From: Chitinophaga pinensis | GTDB taxonomy: Bacteria > Bacteroidota > Bacteroidia > Chitinophagales > Chitinophagaceae | Assembly (NCBI GenBank): GCA_943331145.2 | Contig: CALQKL020000091.1 | Coordinates: 1 to 8,057, forward strand | Length of the DNA stretch: 8,057 bases | Reading direction: 5' to 3' | Part shown: positions 1 through 6,593 of the stretch, piece after piece | Layout of the letters: each line of letters opens with the position of its first letter | Numbering within the stretch: position 1 is the stretch's first letter | Program-made: the position numbers and the translations under genes | The notes under the pieces: generated by a model | The model's input: the letters and a program-made list of their open reading frames with translations, nothing else | Told to the model about the DNA's origin: nothing | The model's database searches: none

Positions 1-1
1 A

Positions 2-1402
2 ACACTCGTTGAATTAACACGTTTTGGATCGGAACGTATTACAGAAAACGAAGCCAAAGCAATCTTAGATGTATACATCAACAAACGTTTTGGGAACTAT
101 CAAATTATAAATATAGAAACAGGGTGTATTCCCATGAGTACTGCCGATATTTCTGATGAAACTTTCATGGGTGTTATTTCTATTGGAGGAAGAGCTGGTG
201 CTGTAAAACCCAGTACGGGCTATGCTTTTAAAAATATGTTCCATCATGCGGAAAGATTAGCGGACAGTTTGAAAAAAAATATCACCCCTGCAATTATTAC
301 AGAATCATCACGTTTTCGGTTTTATGACAGATTGTTGCTTTTGATACTTACTAAACAGCCTTCTAAAGGGAAATTAATCTTTGAAGCCTTATTCAAAAAA
401 AATGAAACAAAAAACGTATTACAATTTTTAGATGAAAAGACAACATTGATTCAAGACATTCGAATTTTTTTGACATTACCCATAAAGCCGTTTTTAAAAG
501 CTGTTGGCTGGGTAGCTTCATCAAGAATGCAAAAATTATTAACTCCAATTTTACTGTTACTGTTATCAATGTTATTGTTGTTAATTTATAAAACAACTCC
601 CGCGATTTTTAACTGGATACAAATTATTATGTTCACAGCAGGTTTGTTTTTAGTAGGTATCCCTCATGGAGCCGTTGACCATTTGCTCGAGACAGGCAAC
701 TTAAAAAATCGCATTAAACCCCGTTTTGTATTTAATTATCTTGGCTTGGCATTTCTAAATCTATTGTTATGGTTATTCTTTCCAATTGGCGCCTTGTTCT
801 TTTTTATTGCTTATTCTGCTTGGCATTTTGGACAAACAGATATGAAGGAATGGGCGCCTAAAACCAAACATGTTTTAAAAAATATTTCATGGGGTATTTT
901 GATTTTAAGTATCATTATGTTGGGACATGTTGCTGAAACCAATAGCATTTTGAAAAACATGAATGCTTTGGAAATACCTATTAGTTTTATCATTGGAAAA
1001 AAGATAAGTGTATTACTTTCTTTCTTTGGGATTGTATGGGCATATCTTGAAAAAAAATGGATGATGCTGCTAAGTAGTTTAATGCTTTTAGTGAGTATCG
1101 AATTGCCGCTTATCACTTCATTTGGTTTATACTTCATAGGACAACACAGCATGAATGGTTGGTCTCATTTAAAACAAGGAATGAAAGTTAATAATAGCGG
1201 GCTCTATTTGAAGGCATTGCCATTTACGATTGGCGCGTTTGTATTATTTGCTGCTTTTATTTTCCTATTGAGCAATAATTATTTAGCTTCTTTCAACGAA
1301 AATATGATTACTATATTTTTTGTATTTATTTCTTGTATTAGCTTTCCTCATGTGATGGCAATGAATAAGTTTTATACTTCTAAACTAAAGAAAGAACAAT
1401 AA
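2..1402 (+). CDS. Lycopene beta-cyclase (C-terminal part) fused to Brp/Blh beta-carotene 15,15'-dioxygenase; 5' partial
   Basis: The frame is open from base 2, so the ATG at 134 is internal; numbering here counts from it. Codons before it and residues 1-125 match the C-terminal half of CrtY-type lycopene cyclase: TLVELTRF, the GCIPMS segment, a glycine-rich IGGRAGAVKPSTGYAF stretch (17-32), RFYDRLLL and a closing LPIKPFLKA. CrtY normally ends here. The frame instead runs on, with Met132 (ATG at 527) at the point where a Brp/Blh protein would begin. The second half has about seven or eight hydrophobic segments and the family's conserved motifs: GIPHGAVDHLL (His178, His183), SAWHFGQTD (His231), GQHSMNGWSHL (His338, His345) and SFPHVM (His406). 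CrtY converts lycopene to beta-carotene, and Blh cleaves beta-carotene centrally to two retinals for rhodopsins. The fused protein would perform both steps at the inner membrane; this coupling is inferred. The FAD-binding N-terminus of CrtY lies outside the window. A sequencing error removing a stop cannot be excluded. Confidence 0.9.
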   Translation, partial: TLVELTRFGSERITENEAKAILDVYINKRFGNYQIINIETGCIPMSTADISDETFMGVISIGGRAGAVKPSTGYAFKNMFHHAERLADSLKKNITPAIITESSRFRFYDRLLLLILTKQPSKGKLIFEALFKKNETKNVLQFLDEKTTLIQDIRIFLTLPIKPFLKAVGWVASSRMQKLLTPILLLLLSMLLLLIYKTTPAIFNWIQIIMFTAGLFLVGIPHGAVDHLLETGNLKNRIKPRFVFNYLGLAFLNLLLWLFFPIGALFFFIAYSAWHFGQTDMKEWAPKTKHVLKNISWGILILSIIMLGHVAETNSILKNMNALEIPISFIIGKKISVLLSFFGIVWAYLEKKWMMLLSSLMLLVSIELPLITSFGLYFIGQHSMNGWSHLKQGMKVNNSGLYLKALPFTIGAFVLFAAFIFLLSNNYLASFNENMITIFFVFISCISFPHVMAMNKFYTSKLKKEQ

Positions 1403-1410
1403 AGATTTTT

Positions 1411-1749
1411 TTATCTCTTCGAAATTTTATTCCCGCTATTTCTTTGTCTCGTACATTTAAAACGATCGATTGATTTTTCACGAAGAAAACTATGTTTTGT
1501 TTTACGAGATTTCATTCTTTTTCTCCACATTTTAAAACTAGAAGGCAAAGAATTTTTACGCATGAATTCAATGACATCTTTTTCTTTTAAACCAAATTGA
1601 AATTCAATCGCTTCAAAAGGCGTTCTGTCTTCCCATGCCATCTGTATAATTCGGTCTTTGTCTTCTTCAATAATATCTATTGAATCAGAAACATAATTTT
1701 TTAAAACGGTTGGTAATTTATTTACACTGCTTAATTTTTCGTCAGCCAT
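1411..1749 (-). CDS. TIGR03643 / DUF2805 family protein, function unknown
   Basis: This 112-residue protein carries the signature of the small TIGR03643 (DUF2805) family: DRIIQMAWEDRTPFEAIEF (32-50), FGLKEKDVIEFMRKN (52-66), SSFKMWRKR (70-78) and RKTKH (82-86). No biochemical function is known to me. The segment around residues 43-66 could form a helix-turn-helix, and the rest from about residue 70 is strongly basic, which suggests nucleic-acid binding; this is inference. The family average is roughly 80-90 residues, so there are about 26 extra N-terminal residues and a basic C-terminal extension. The start at 1749 lies inside the cryptochrome gene (19-bp overlap). The next Met is residue 37, inside the conserved core, so the upstream start is favoured. 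The overlap implies translational coupling and operon membership with the photolyase and cryptochrome genes. Its stop lies 8 bp from that of the convergent crtY-blh gene. Confidence 0.85.
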   Translation of the reverse strand: MADEKLSSVNKLPTVLKNYVSDSIDIIEEDKDRIIQMAWEDRTPFEAIEFQFGLKEKDVIEFMRKNSLPSSFKMWRKRMKSRKTKHSFLREKSIDRFKCTRQRNSGNKISKR

Positions 1750-3026
1750 AATTTTCTATACGTTTTATTTTTATCGTAATCATTTGCTTGTTTCTCAATA
1801 TTAAAAACACTTACACCTCTGGGATTATTTCCTACACCGGCTATATAAGCCCAATTGCACCAATTGCTAGACACATCATAATCAATCAGCTGTTGTTCAA
1901 AATAAGCTGCGCCATAACGCCAATCTAATTTCAAATCATGACAAAAATAACTGGCAACATTCTGACGTCCTCTGTTACTCATGAATCCAGTTTGATTCAA
2001 TTCAATCATATTGGCATTGATGAAATCATTTTCTGTTTGGCCATTTTTCCATTTTTCAAATAAAACAGCATCATGTTTATTATTTGAAACTTTACGTTTA
2101 TTGATTCCGTTTGATGTAAAGAAATTTGTCGGATATTTTTTCATCATAAAATAAAAATAATCTCTCCACAACAATTCAAATATCAACCAATAAGTGGATT
2201 CATTGGCAACATGTGTAGATTCGTATTTTTTAATTTCGTGAAAAATCATTTTCGGAGAAATGCAACCTAATGCCAGCCAAGGAGAAAACTTGGACGAATA
2301 ATTTTGACCAATCATACCATTTCTAGTTTCCTTATAATTCGCTACAGCATGGGTTTCAAACAAATAATTACAAACTCTTTTAGTTACAGCTGTTTCTCCT
2401 CCTTTGAATGGATATGCTGCGCGGCAATCAAAATCAAAATTCTCCAACCCTAATTCAGAGAATGAAGGGAGATTTAATTTTTCAAATGGTGGAGATGAAA
2501 TAAAAGCTGGAGCAGGAATAAGATTTCTTAGTTTGGTTTCTTTCTCTGTTCGTTTTCTAAAATCTGTAAATACATCAGGAATTGCATTTATACTAAATGG
2601 CAAATCATTCTGATGGTACAATGTTGTTGTATCAAGAGTTTCAAGCGTTGCATTTATTTTCTTTAATTCATTTTCAACTTTGGATTGAACAACCAATTCT
2701 TCATAACCCACTTGAGTTTTAGCGTATACTTTTTGTACTTGATATTTTTCTGCCAATTTAAATAATTCAATTTCAGGTCTACCCTTTACAACAATCAATC
2801 CCGAACCGAGTTCACGTAAACTGTTATTTAAATCTGCTAATGATTCCAGTAAAAATTGAGTCCTGAAATTTCCAGTTTTTTTAAACCCAAATTCAGTAGT
2901 TTGAAAATGTTGTTCATCAATACAATAAACAGGAATAACCTCATCAGTTTGTTCTATAGCCTGAACTAAACTTTCATTATCATTCAATCGTAAATCTGTT
3001 GTAAACCAAACAATCGATCTTTTCAT
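1731..3026 (-). CDS. DASH family cryptochrome
   Basis: This 431-residue protein is a full-length cryptochrome/photolyase of the DASH type. The N-terminal alpha/beta antenna domain begins KRSIVWFTTDLRLNDN and covers about residues 1-130. The C-terminal FAD domain shows YSSKFSPWLALG (243-254), ELLWRDYF (284-291), TGFMSNRGRQNVASYF (346-361) and DYDVSSNWCNWAYIAGVGN followed by NPR (382-403), the last two being typical of DASH proteins. Asn388 falls where photolyases have the Asn near flavin N5. DASH proteins repair cyclobutane dimers in single-stranded or looped DNA and may sense blue light; many carry a folate antenna. The start codon directly follows the stop of the upstream photolyase gene (TAAATG), so translation is probably coupled. 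Of the tryptophan triad, Trp392 and Trp369 are present, but the distal position aligns with Asn316. The DASH assignment is firm; whether it mainly repairs or signals is not visible here. Confidence 0.95.
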   Translation of the reverse strand: MKRSIVWFTTDLRLNDNESLVQAIEQTDEVIPVYCIDEQHFQTTEFGFKKTGNFRTQFLLESLADLNNSLRELGSGLIVVKGRPEIELFKLAEKYQVQKVYAKTQVGYEELVVQSKVENELKKINATLETLDTTTLYHQNDLPFSINAIPDVFTDFRKRTEKETKLRNLIPAPAFISSPPFEKLNLPSFSELGLENFDFDCRAAYPFKGGETAVTKRVCNYLFETHAVANYKETRNGMIGQNYSSKFSPWLALGCISPKMIFHEIKKYESTHVANESTYWLIFELLWRDYFYFMMKKYPTNFFTSNGINKRKVSNNKHDAVLFEKWKNGQTENDFINANMIELNQTGFMSNRGRQNVASYFCHDLKLDWRYGAAYFEQQLIDYDVSSNWCNWAYIAGVGNNPRGVSVFNIEKQANDYDKNKTYRKLWLTKN

Positions 3027-4574
3027 TTATAGTTCGTTGATGTGTTTTAAATAATAATCAGCTTGTTCTAGCAACTCATTCTGCGCATCAACATTCATTT
3101 TTCTCCAAACGTTATACATCATGCCTATGCGTGGGTTGTTGCCAAGTTTAGCTTCATGTTTGTTATAAAAACTCCAGTACATACTGTTAAATGGACAAGC
3201 CTTCTCTCCAACTTTTTTATTTTTATCATAATAACATCCAGAGCAATAACTGCTCATTTTATTAATGTATGCAGCTGAACTTACATAAGGTTTCGTTCCA
3301 ACAATACCTCCATCTGCAAACTGGCTCATACCTCTAGTATTGGTAATTTCCACCCATTCAAATGCATCAATATAAATTCCTAAGTACCATGCATCCACTT
3401 CATCAGGATGAATACCAGCAAGCAAAGCAAAATTACCGGTCACCATTAGACGCTGAATGTGATGCGCATATGCATAATTAAGCGACTGATGAATGGCATC
3501 TTTTAAACAATTCATTTTAGTTTCGCCAGTCCAAAACCAACCTGGCAATTTTTCTTGAAGTTGAAAATAATTAAGCGTAGCGTACTCAGGCATTTTCAAC
3601 CAATAAATTCCACGCATATATTCACGCCAACCGATGATTTGTCTAACAAAACCTTCCAATTGATGGAATGCAATTTCATCAGGATTTTTATGGTATGCTT
3701 CAATGGCACTATCAACAACTTCTTTGGGAGATATTAATTTTATATTCATCGAAAATGATAACCTCGAATGATAAATTGACCATTCATTCGGCGCCATGGC
3801 ATCCTGGAATGTTCCAAATAATGATAAACAGTTTGTTGTAAAAAAATTAAGCAATTCCAGTGACTGCTTTCTGTTTATGGGCCAGATAAATTGCTTACTA
3901 TTTACTTTGCCAATTGTGTTGACATTTGACTTTATAATCTCATTTTCTATTTCAGCAACATCATTGGAAAATACTAACGGATTTATTGGCTTATGCGACT
4001 TGGGTAATTTCTGGCGATTGTCTTCATCAAAATTCCATTTGCCGTGTAATGGCTTGCTTTCATCATCAATCAACACCTTGTGCTTCTTTCTCATGTGGCG
4101 ATAGAAAGTCTCCATCAAATACGTTTTTTTACCAACAAACAAATCACCTAATTCTGATCTTGTACTGTAGAAATGTTCGGTATCATAAACTTTAGACGAA
4201 ATATTTAATTTTTGAGTGAATGCTTTCAAATGTTCGTCTACTCTGTATTCGTCGGGCAATAAATATTCAAATTGTGTAAATTTATTTTTTTCAATCAAAG
4301 CCAAAATATTATCATCAAAACGATGAAGATTTTTTTCATCATTCAAATAAATATAAATGACTTCATGATTTTTATGCTGCAATTCTTTTGCAAAATTTTG
4401 CATAGCAGCAAATATGCCAACTACTTTTTGGATATGATGTTTCGCATAATCTGTTTCACTTCTGATCTCCATTAAAACGTAAGTAACATTAGAACCAACT
4501 GATGAAAACCAACTGTGATTTATGTTCAATTGGTCTCCAAGTATGAGCCTGAGTATTTTATTTTCTGCGTCCAT
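3027..4574 (-). CDS. FeS-BCP type cryptochrome/photolyase (prokaryotic (6-4) photolyase, PhrB/CryB-like)
   Basis: This 515-residue protein starts with the RLILGDQLN segment of the photolyase-related family (antenna domain, roughly 1-130) and ends with an all-helical FAD domain. Four cysteines, Cys356, Cys444, Cys447 and Cys460, have the spacing 88-3-13 that I recall for the [4Fe-4S] ligands of Agrobacterium PhrB (350, 438, 441, 454). With the same +6 offset, the PhrB electron-transfer residues Trp342, Trp390 and Tyr391 correspond to Trp348, Trp396 and Tyr397, and active-site His366 to His372 in YAHHIQRLMVTGNFALL. The protein therefore looks catalytically complete. Characterised relatives repair UV (6-4) photoproducts in DNA using blue light, with FAD, an Fe-S cluster and a 6,7-dimethyl-8-ribityllumazine antenna. 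It lies 29 bp downstream of the flavin reductase gene and directly abuts the cryptochrome gene, so it is probably co-transcribed with both. Whether it repairs or acts as a CryB-like photoreceptor cannot be decided from sequence alone. Confidence 0.93.
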   Translation of the reverse strand: MDAENKILRLILGDQLNINHSWFSSVGSNVTYVLMEIRSETDYAKHHIQKVVGIFAAMQNFAKELQHKNHEVIYIYLNDEKNLHRFDDNILALIEKNKFTQFEYLLPDEYRVDEHLKAFTQKLNISSKVYDTEHFYSTRSELGDLFVGKKTYLMETFYRHMRKKHKVLIDDESKPLHGKWNFDEDNRQKLPKSHKPINPLVFSNDVAEIENEIIKSNVNTIGKVNSKQFIWPINRKQSLELLNFFTTNCLSLFGTFQDAMAPNEWSIYHSRLSFSMNIKLISPKEVVDSAIEAYHKNPDEIAFHQLEGFVRQIIGWREYMRGIYWLKMPEYATLNYFQLQEKLPGWFWTGETKMNCLKDAIHQSLNYAYAHHIQRLMVTGNFALLAGIHPDEVDAWYLGIYIDAFEWVEITNTRGMSQFADGGIVGTKPYVSSAAYINKMSSYCSGCYYDKNKKVGEKACPFNSMYWSFYNKHEAKLGNNPRIGMMYNVWRKMNVDAQNELLEQADYYLKHINEL

Positions 4575-4603
4575 CTTACGTTTTAATTTAAATCAGTTTA
4601 TTT

Positions 4604-5233
4604 CTATTGGCATTTTATCCGGTTTTGCATAAGAAAGTCTGGCGATTTTTTAGTCCCATGATAGCTATCCAAACCAGATATGGCAATTGTTTCGGCCATT
4701 TCTATATCTATAGCCCCATCAGATAATAAACAAGATTCTGGAAGAATAACTTCTACTACTTTTCCAATGACCAAAATAGTTCCGTTTATTTTAAGTTCAT
4801 GCTTTTCTATAAATTCTAAACCATATTTAATGTGGCTTTCTTTGACAAAAGGTGCTTTAAAGTTATTTTGAAATTCAGGTGTTAATCTAGTTGCATCAAA
4901 TTCGGAAATATCTTTTGGATATCGGGCTGAAGTTTGATGTGCTTGTTTATAAATTGATTTGTTGATGTGATTGATGGTAAAACAATTTGTTTCTAAAATA
5001 TTTTCAAATGTATGCCTGTCGACAGTATCAGGCCTATTAACAAAACCAATCAATGCCGGATTGGACCCCAAATGAATAACAGAACTAAAAATAGCTAGAT
5101 TGACATTGTTTTGATCGTCGATGGTTCCTATTAATGAAGCGCTTTTGAAACCAGAAAGCGAATTCATAAAAGCTGATCTTTTTCTGGTTTCCATGTTGGT
5201 TATTTCATTGCTAGTAAAATTAATTGTAGACAT
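4604..5233 (-). CDS. Flavin reductase-like FMN-binding protein
   Basis: This 209-residue protein belongs to the flavin reductase-like (PF01613) split-barrel family. Visible features are an N-terminal METRKRSAFMNSLSGFKSAS segment (14-33) leading to SLIGT, then NLAIFSSVIHLGSNPALIGF (45-64), which is the usual FMN-binding core with the Ser-Ser pair, then RPDTVDRHTFENI, FTINHI (85-90) and KQAHQTSARYP. It has no membrane segment or signal peptide, so it is cytoplasmic. Members bind FMN and reduce flavins with NAD(P)H, or act as partners in flavin-dependent reactions; the substrate here is unknown. It is the first gene of the minus-strand set that continues into two flavoprotein photolyases. A role in supplying or maintaining reduced flavin for them is plausible but inferred. 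The start at 5233 gives the family's usual length and faces a 235-bp spacer that probably contains the operon promoter. I could not place a clear TTG / TAnnTTTG promoter. Confidence 0.88.
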   Translation of the reverse strand: MSTINFTSNEITNMETRKRSAFMNSLSGFKSASLIGTIDDQNNVNLAIFSSVIHLGSNPALIGFVNRPDTVDRHTFENILETNCFTINHINKSIYKQAHQTSARYPKDISEFDATRLTPEFQNNFKAPFVKESHIKYGLEFIEKHELKINGTILVIGKVVEVILPESCLLSDGAIDIEMAETIAISGLDSYHGTKKSPDFLMQNRIKCQ

Positions 5234-5468
5234 TGAAAATCATTTAATGTATTTAAAATAACAATCGAAAAGGGATATTGTTTTTAATTATTAATATGAT
5301 ATTGAAGAAATAATTGAAGAATAGTTTTTTATTTTGGGTGATAATTTAATAACCTACAAAAGCAGCTTTTAAATAAAAGGAAACTTCTCTCTTTTATATA
5401 GATCAATAATATTTATAAAATATACAACGATTGTTTAACTTGCAGCGTCTTTAAAATAAAACCAAAAT
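5234..5468. promoter_or_regulatory. Divergent intergenic spacer with small palindromes; probable promoter region for both flanking genes
   Basis: This 235-bp non-coding AT-rich stretch separates the divergent flavin reductase and serine hydrolase genes, so it should contain both promoters. It holds an exact odd palindrome AAAAGC-A-GCTTTT (5358-5370). The CTTTT arm of that palindrome can alternatively pair with AAAAG at 5375-5379 across a 4-base loop, giving alternating arms. An AT-only palindrome ATATTT-ATA-AAATAT lies at 5409-5423. I found no perfect Bacteroidota promoter (TTG, about 19 nt, TAnnTTTG) on either strand; the nearest -7-like element on the + strand is TATTTTG near 5330, without a well-spaced -33 element. 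The operator role of the palindromes is a guess. Confidence 0.35.
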
Positions 5469-6494
5469 ATGCTTACAAAAAAAGTACCTTTTTATTTATT
5501 AATCATTACATTTTTAATTTCTTCATTAATTTCAATTTTAGGTTTCAGTTATTTAAAATCTAATCCCAATAACGAAAAATCTGAAATTGACAATTCGATA
5601 ATTCCTGCAAATGGTTCGTTTTGTAATTTAAATATCGGCAGACTTAACGGTTATCAATATATTCATCCTTTATTATATGCTGAGCCAAAATGTGAATCAG
5701 AGGAATTAGCAGATTGTAAAAATCAAATCACTCAGATTATCGATAACAATATAGCAAATGGCAAAATAATTTCTGCTTCTGTATATGTGAGAGAGTTTAC
5801 CCAAGCACAATGGATTTCAATTAATCCTTCGGAATTATACAGCCCTGGATCACTTTTAAAAGTACCAGAATTAATGGCTCTATACAAAATGAATGAAATA
5901 CAACCAGGTTTTTTAGATAAGGCAGTTGAATATACGGATGTAAATCAAACTAAATCAAATAGGGTTATAAATTTTGAATCAAAACAACACATTAAGCTTG
6001 GCAATAAGTACACGGTTAGGGAGCTAATTAAATACATGATTGTGTATTCAGATAATGATGCTACAATGTTGTTGAATGCGTTGATTGATAAGTCGGTGTT
6101 TTCAAAAATATTTACAGACATCGGATTAAAGGAGCCTGATTATAAATCATCTGATTACAAAATGAATGTAGCAGATTATTCCATTTTTTTAAAGGAGCTT
6201 TATAATGGATCATATTTAAGTTTTAAAAATTCTGAAGAATGCCTTTCATTGTTAAGCAAAACAGAATTTAAAGATGGGATCATTAGTGGATTGGCTGCTA
6301 ATTGTGTTGTATGTCACAAATTTGGTGAAGGTGGTCCAACTTCAGAACCTAATTTCAGCGAAGGGGCTATAGTATATTGTGGAAGAACGCCTTACATCAT
6401 TTCAATAATGACCAAAGGAAAGGATATGAAATCTTTACCTGCGGTATCAGCTGAAATTTCAAAAAAAGTATACCAGGTAATGAGTACGCATTAA
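5469..6494 (+). CDS. Membrane-anchored serine hydrolase of the class A beta-lactamase / transpeptidase-like fold
   Basis: This 341-residue protein has one hydrophobic segment at residues 8-28 with no lipobox cysteine, so it is likely a signal anchor or uncleaved signal peptide with the rest outside the cytoplasm. The catalytic domain (about 85-335) carries the three motifs of the penicillin-recognising fold: SLLK (Ser128 nucleophile, Lys131), SDN (194-196) and KFG (284-286, in place of KTG). No obvious ExxLN omega-loop motif with the class A general base is visible, so true beta-lactam hydrolysis is doubtful. A D,D-peptidase-like or other acyl-enzyme hydrolase role fits better, and the substrate is unknown. 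Seven cysteines, six of them after the anchor-proximal Cys52, might form disulfides if exported. The start at 5469 is preceded by an A-rich stretch as is usual in Bacteroidota. The gene stands alone between a divergent and a convergent neighbour. Confidence 0.82.
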   Translation: MLTKKVPFYLLIITFLISSLISILGFSYLKSNPNNEKSEIDNSIIPANGSFCNLNIGRLNGYQYIHPLLYAEPKCESEELADCKNQITQIIDNNIANGKIISASVYVREFTQAQWISINPSELYSPGSLLKVPELMALYKMNEIQPGFLDKAVEYTDVNQTKSNRVINFESKQHIKLGNKYTVRELIKYMIVYSDNDATMLLNALIDKSVFSKIFTDIGLKEPDYKSSDYKMNVADYSIFLKELYNGSYLSFKNSEECLSLLSKTEFKDGIISGLAANCVVCHKFGEGGPTSEPNFSEGAIVYCGRTPYIISIMTKGKDMKSLPAVSAEISKKVYQVMSTH

Positions 6495-6593
6495 AAGCAT
6501 ATGTGAATTAGATAACAAATTTTCTTTCTGAAAAATTGGGAAGCTTGAAGTAAATCTCATTCTAGCAGCTTTATCTCAATTTAATACACTTTT

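Noticed and set aside
134..136. ATG at 134 as the start of the first gene
   Set aside because: The frame is open to base 2 and the 44 upstream codons encode conserved CrtY sequence running into the IPM segment, so this Met is internal.
811..1152. Antisense open frame of 113 codons opposite the Blh part
   Set aside because: It lies wholly inside a conserved coding region, resembles no family I know, and is explained by codon bias of the real gene.
527..1402. A separate blh gene starting at ATG 527
   Set aside because: There is no stop codon between the CrtY and Blh parts and no convincing ribosome binding site before 527. Internal re-initiation remains possible, but a fusion is the simplest reading.
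3796..4195. Plus-strand open frames opposite the FeS-photolyase gene
   Set aside because: They are shadows of a strongly conserved minus-strand gene and show no family motifs.
6303..6317. CVVCH (residues 279-283 of the serine hydrolase) as a c-type heme-binding motif
   Set aside because: It sits directly before the KFG active-site motif in a beta-lactamase-like fold, where a heme site makes no structural sense; a chance CxxCH is more likely.
6515..6550. Hairpin AATTTTC...GAAAAATT as a terminator between the convergent serine hydrolase and phosphoesterase genes
   Set aside because: The stem is short, AT-only and needs a bulge, with no T tract after it; too weak to call.
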